From an uncultured Lachnospiraceae bacterium (GTDB lineage Bacteria; Bacillota; Clostridia; Lachnospirales; Lachnospiraceae), in assembly GCA_947174495.1 (NCBI GenBank), contig CAMWJC010000001.1, positions 28,026-92,025 of the forward strand: 64,000 nt of DNA, written 5' to 3'. The notes below the pieces were generated by a model, which saw nothing but the letters and a program-made list of their open reading frames with translations, had not been told where the DNA came from and did not search any database. This document shows, one piece after another, positions 59,902 through 64,000 of this stretch. Each line of letters starts with the position of its first letter. Within the stretch, counting starts at the first letter, position 1. The translations under genes and the position numbers were made by a program.

Positions 59902-61032
59902 ATGATCAAACAGGAAGTAAATGAAATCAAAAGATTATATACCCCCAGCAACTGCTCCATCACAAGGATCTGCGGCTGCTACGTGGACGGTGAAAAGAAT
60001 AAAAAGACCGAGTTTAAAGAAGCGTTTCTCTCTCTTCCTGAAGAAGAAATTTTTAAATATTTTGAGCTGCTTCGCAAAACACTTTCCGGCACCATCGGCA
60101 AGAATCTTTTAGATCTGGAGTTTCCTCTTTCCAGCGAAGAAGCCGGAGGCACTCAGGAATTTCTCTTACGCCTGCGAGACAGCAAATTAAAAAATGATGC
60201 CCTGCTGGAAGAGTTTTATGATAAAATCATTGGTTCTTATGAATATGTAGGCAACTATCTGATTTTGTTGATTCACGATGCCTATGATGTACCGGGCAAG
60301 ACTTTGGACGGTCTAACCATGGAGGATGCCTCCGATACCGTATTTGAATATATTCTGTGCTGTATCTGCCCGGTTAACCTTTCCAAACCGGGACTCAGCT
60401 ATGATGCCCAGGCAAATGAATTCCATAACCGTGTCCGCGACTGGATTGTAGAAATGCCGGAAGCAGGTTTTCTGTTCCCTGCCTTCAATGATCGTTCAAG
60501 TGACCTTCACAGCACCTTGTACTATACCAAAAATCCGGAGGAACCTCACACGGAATTTGCAGATAACGTATTAGGCGCCACACTCCCTCTCTCTGCCGGT
60601 ACCCAGAAAGAAACCTTCCAGGCACTGATTGAAGAAACATTGGGAGAACAGGTAGAATATGAAGTTGTCAAAAACATCCATGAGAATCTGACTGAGATGA
60701 TTGAAGAACATAAAGAAATTCCGGAACCCCTAATGCTTGACAAGCATCAAGTCCGGAACCTGTTTGAAAAAAGCGGTGTGGAAGAAGAAAAGCTCACCGA
60801 CTTTGATAAGCTTTATGACGCTGCCGCCGGGGAACACACTTCCCTTATGGTAAATAATGTAGCTAACACTCGGACCTTTGAGGTTAAAACTCCTGACGTG
60901 GTGATCCGGGTAAATCCGGAGCGTGCCGATCTGGTGGATACCCTTCTGATCGAAGGAAAGCGGTGTCTGGTCATTGAGATCAATGATCATGTGGAGGTAA
61001 ACGGAATCACGATCCGCTCGGATCAATCATAA
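59902..61032 (+). CDS. DUF4317 family protein
   Basis: MIKQEVNEIKRLYTPSNCSITRICGCYVDGEKNK; RBS AAAGGAG. Confidence 0.85.
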   Translation: MIKQEVNEIKRLYTPSNCSITRICGCYVDGEKNKKTEFKEAFLSLPEEEIFKYFELLRKTLSGTIGKNLLDLEFPLSSEEAGGTQEFLLRLRDSKLKNDALLEEFYDKIIGSYEYVGNYLILLIHDAYDVPGKTLDGLTMEDASDTVFEYILCCICPVNLSKPGLSYDAQANEFHNRVRDWIVEMPEAGFLFPAFNDRSSDLHSTLYYTKNPEEPHTEFADNVLGATLPLSAGTQKETFQALIEETLGEQVEYEVVKNIHENLTEMIEEHKEIPEPLMLDKHQVRNLFEKSGVEEEKLTDFDKLYDAAAGEHTSLMVNNVANTRTFEVKTPDVVIRVNPERADLVDTLLIEGKRCLVIEINDHVEVNGITIRSDQS

Positions 61033-61090
61033 CAGAGAAGAACAAATTTTTCTCTTAGTGATACGGTCAGCCTGATTATTTTGACATTAA

Positions 61091-61132
61091 AATCCCGAAA
61101 AAGTCCGTTACATTTCAGACTTTTTCGGGATT
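61091..61132. terminator. Bidirectional terminator
   Basis: AATCCCGAAAAAGTC-cgttacatttca-GACTTTTTCGGGATT. Confidence 0.85.
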
Positions 61133-61138
61133 CTAATA

Positions 61139-62458
61139 CTATCGCTGTGTATCCAGCCATCTATAGCTTACAATTATATATCCGTTTTCGTTCTCTGCCG
61201 GAGCCAATTCCAAAACGGCGGAAAGATCATCGATCGCCTCATACATAGCAAATTCTACAATAACGTTACCGTTCTCCTTCACTTCATATCCCAGATAGTC
61301 ATATCCAATATCCAGCCAGTCAAAAACCCCAATATAGTAATATCCGTCTTCATAAAAAAAGTTGGTTTCGTTTTCCAGCATTTCCTGCTTGGAAGGTCCA
61401 TATATTGGCAGCTCTGTCCCAAGTATATTTCTTACATAATTTTCCATTTCTTCTCTGCTTATTTTGGCACATGACGAACAACCGTAATCTTCCATTTCTT
61501 CAATTATAACTATTTCATCCGCTGCCCAGCCCAAAGGTCCGCTTACCGACAAATTGATCAATCCCAAATAATAATTTTCATTTAATGCATCCTGATTTTC
61601 AAAACATGGCATAACCCTGCAAATATCCGTCAAATAGCTCAGATCCTCCCAGGTAAGCCTTATCCCCTCTGTCTCTATCGCTGTTCTGTCTTTAAAAAAC
61701 CGCTGCGAGATCCAGTAGCAATTTTCACAGGGTGCTTCAACTTCAAACAGTTCATTATAACTATAGCCAGCTTCCTCCGTATAGAGAATCAGAGTTTCCC
61801 ACTGTTCCTCAAAAAAACTCCTCTGCATTTCCTGACATAGTTCAACAGTATTCGCCTCATCTTCATATTTAAAAACGTAAAAAGACCGGCTTTTATTCCA
61901 CATTCCAAACTCCGGTGTGCCGTCTTTATCCATATCGAACAGATAATACACCCACCAATGAGGCTCATAACCCTGCTTTTCTCCGGCTTTTATGGCTTTT
62001 ATATTCTCATAAATACTTATTCTGTATTGTTTCCCCCCTGGTTTTATAAAATGCATCTCATCATCTGCCAATTTTCTATACACATCAATATATTTAGCTT
62101 TTGTCTCAGGATCACTTATTTGAAATTCTCCAAAATAGCTTTTCATCTCATCCACTGACATTGGAGCAGGTGACGGTTCCGGCACGGTAATTTCTTCAGG
62201 ATCAGAAGCCTCACTTACTTCCACTTCCGGTGTTGTGGCGACTGATGGCTGTGGAGATAAAGTTTCCATTATTGCCTTGCTGGGAGTTTCCAAAGGTTCT
62301 GGTACATTGACCTTCTCAACTGTCTGAGTACTGACATTCAATGCTTCATTGCTTTCTTCATTTTCCTTACTGCATCCACTCATTACAAGCACCAGTAGCG
62401 CTGATAATGTCAAAAGCTTAATACCACTACTTAATTTCCTTTTGTATTCTCCGTTCAT
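61139..62458 (-). CDS. Putative lipoprotein of unknown function
   Basis: Lipobox LVMSGCSKE, low-complexity P/E/S/T linker, then globular region. Confidence 0.75.
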   Translation of the reverse strand: MNGEYKRKLSSGIKLLTLSALLVLVMSGCSKENEESNEALNVSTQTVEKVNVPEPLETPSKAIMETLSPQPSVATTPEVEVSEASDPEEITVPEPSPAPMSVDEMKSYFGEFQISDPETKAKYIDVYRKLADDEMHFIKPGGKQYRISIYENIKAIKAGEKQGYEPHWWVYYLFDMDKDGTPEFGMWNKSRSFYVFKYEDEANTVELCQEMQRSFFEEQWETLILYTEEAGYSYNELFEVEAPCENCYWISQRFFKDRTAIETEGIRLTWEDLSYLTDICRVMPCFENQDALNENYYLGLINLSVSGPLGWAADEIVIIEEMEDYGCSSCAKISREEMENYVRNILGTELPIYGPSKQEMLENETNFFYEDGYYYIGVFDWLDIGYDYLGYEVKENGNVIVEFAMYEAIDDLSAVLELAPAENENGYIIVSYRWLDTQR

Positions 62459-62558
62459 AGGTATTCTCCTGTTTTGGGTGTAGAAATATTATATCAGCTT
62501 TTCACATCAAAGTTGCATACTTTTACACCATTTTAACATTTTTATAGCTATGAGAAAG

Positions 62559-62585
62559 AAAAGACCGACTCCTGAGTCGGCCTTT
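62559..62585 (-). terminator. Terminator of the HDOD gene
   Basis: AAAGACCGACT-cctg-AGTCGGCCTTT hairpin. Confidence 0.7.
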
Positions 62586-62607
62586 CCTTGCTTAAATATG
62601 TAAATTT

Positions 62608-63840
62608 TTACACTGTAAACAAATCACGATACCATTTTAAGGATTGTACGTATGCTTGGTATACATCGCTTGTCTTAATATCCTTAAGCATCATAAGCCG
62701 GGAGACCTCCTGCCAGCTTGCTACCTCATACTGAGTTACAAACTCTAATACCGGTGCAAGCTTTCCTTTCCCTTCAACTAATGCCTCCTCAATCTCTTTT
62801 GACACCTTGACCATTTTAAGAGCTTCTTCCATGGGCTTACTCAAAATCAAATCAAGCACTGAAAACAGTCCCATCAAAAACAGCTCTGAGCTTTGTCCTG
62901 CCATATCAAACATTCCGGCAAGATTTTCCGCAAATTTTGCACGGAGCAGTGACAATCTGGTAATCTCGTTGGGCTTATCCGCATATAACTGATTGGTAAC
63001 TGCTGTATTAATCCACTTCTTAAGCTCCCTCTGTCCCAGCATAGCTGCCGCATGCCTGATGGAAGTAATCTCTGAATTGACCGCCATGCGGTTTACCATC
63101 TTGAGCAGAGAAATGACGAGCGCCGTATCATGTCCAATAATATCCGCCGCCTTCGTCAGTTCAAAATCTACCGCATTAACCGTATTAAGAAGCTCAATGT
63201 AATTCACTTTAAGAGGGGTTACTTCTGTTTCCCCTTTGTTAACCGGCACACGGTAAAACTCTCCTTCATACAGCTCATAACCGCCCTCTGCCACCAGTCC
63301 ATCGTAAATTTCCTGAGTCTGAATATTTCCGGCACAAAGCTTCACATTGGGATAAACCTTGGAAAAGTAGACTTTCGCTATCCTGATGTCAATCTTCTTG
63401 TGATCAAGGAGCACATAATCCATCAAAAGAAGAATTTCCTTGTAGTCTTCAAACTGCTGCACAGCTAGCTTTCGTATTGCAAGCTTAAATCCCTCAGACT
63501 TAAGCTCCTTTATACGATCTACGTACATCTTATCCGGTGTTATTCTGCGATCCAGCAAAAGAACTATCCTTTCATGCGGGGCATTGCACTGACCGCTGAT
63601 ATCCGTAAAAATGGAAATGTTACTGATTTCGACAAACACATCTTTGTCCGAAGAGAGCGTCTCGATTCCCATACTCTCAATTACGTCAAGGCCCTGTATT
63701 TCCGCTGCTCCGTCGAAACTGCCCGTTCCCTGCAGGCTGGGATTTTGCAACAAGTTCTTTTGAGTAAATAATGAATACGCCCGCACGCTCATTTCTTTAT
63801 CAAATAAAGGTATTAATGTAACAAGCATATCTTCCTCCAC
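62608..63840 (-). CDS. EAL-like (degenerate)/HDOD domain protein, YuxH type
   Basis: C-terminal HDOD (LLNTVNAVDFELTKAADIIGHDTALVISLLKMVNRMAVNSEITSIRHAAAMLGQRELKKWI); N-terminal EAL-like fold without EAL signature. Confidence 0.85.
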   Translation of the reverse strand: MEEDMLVTLIPLFDKEMSVRAYSLFTQKNLLQNPSLQGTGSFDGAAEIQGLDVIESMGIETLSSDKDVFVEISNISIFTDISGQCNAPHERIVLLLDRRITPDKMYVDRIKELKSEGFKLAIRKLAVQQFEDYKEILLLMDYVLLDHKKIDIRIAKVYFSKVYPNVKLCAGNIQTQEIYDGLVAEGGYELYEGEFYRVPVNKGETEVTPLKVNYIELLNTVNAVDFELTKAADIIGHDTALVISLLKMVNRMAVNSEITSIRHAAAMLGQRELKKWINTAVTNQLYADKPNEITRLSLLRAKFAENLAGMFDMAGQSSELFLMGLFSVLDLILSKPMEEALKMVKVSKEIEEALVEGKGKLAPVLEFVTQYEVASWQEVSRLMMLKDIKTSDVYQAYVQSLKWYRDLFTV

Positions 63841-63900
63841 ATGTATATATTTTATACTCTAAGTGTACACCATTTTTTTATCCAGCACAACCACAAAATA

Positions 63901-63920
63901 GCATCGCCCGGCGGCGATGC
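63901..63920 (-). terminator. Hairpin terminator for the gene running off the right edge
   Basis: GCATCGCC-cggc-GGCGATGC. Confidence 0.6.
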
Positions 63921-63939
63921 ATTTTCTACTCCATAAGAG

Positions 63940-64000
63940 TTATGCACTTTGCTGTGCATGATCCTGGATATAACCTTTCAAAATATCCGCCGCCTCATTT
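63940..64000 (-). CDS. Partial CDS (C-terminus only), unknown
   Basis: Open frame ..NEAADILKGYIQDHAQQSA* followed by terminator hairpin. Confidence 0.4.
   Translation of the reverse strand, partial: NEAADILKGYIQDHAQQSA

Overview
The window looks like a Clostridia chromosome segment, probably Lachnospiraceae. This is inferred from gene content: Rnf complex, ATP-type PEPCK, DUF4317, a giant HgdC/BadF-type activase fusion, Na+-pumping decarboxylase genes and an era/recO cluster. Most of it is ordinary core genome on the minus strand: pckA, thrC, rnfCDGEAB, ispH/rpsA/cmk, an oad-type decarboxylase operon, scpAB, alaS, glyQS, recO, era, M16 peptidase, and c-di-GMP-type proteins. I found no CRISPR array, transposase, phage module or tRNA. 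The signals most worth follow-up are: (1) a ~500-bp imperfect inverted repeat at 624-1122, followed by three smaller hairpins up to the pckA stop codon, next to a likely 6S RNA; (2) a near-perfect 63-bp palindrome plus a nested hairpin at 17993-18148, at the edge of an AT-rich accessory cassette; (3) an AP2-(degenerate HNH)-AP2 protein at 8592; (4) a tightly coupled operon (50379-55370) of a pseudo-rhomboid with a zinc-ribbon tail, a sigma-70-like protein lacking region 4, an unknown small protein and an M16C peptidase. Several palindromic candidate operators are also reported. All family assignments come from reading motifs; no database search was run.
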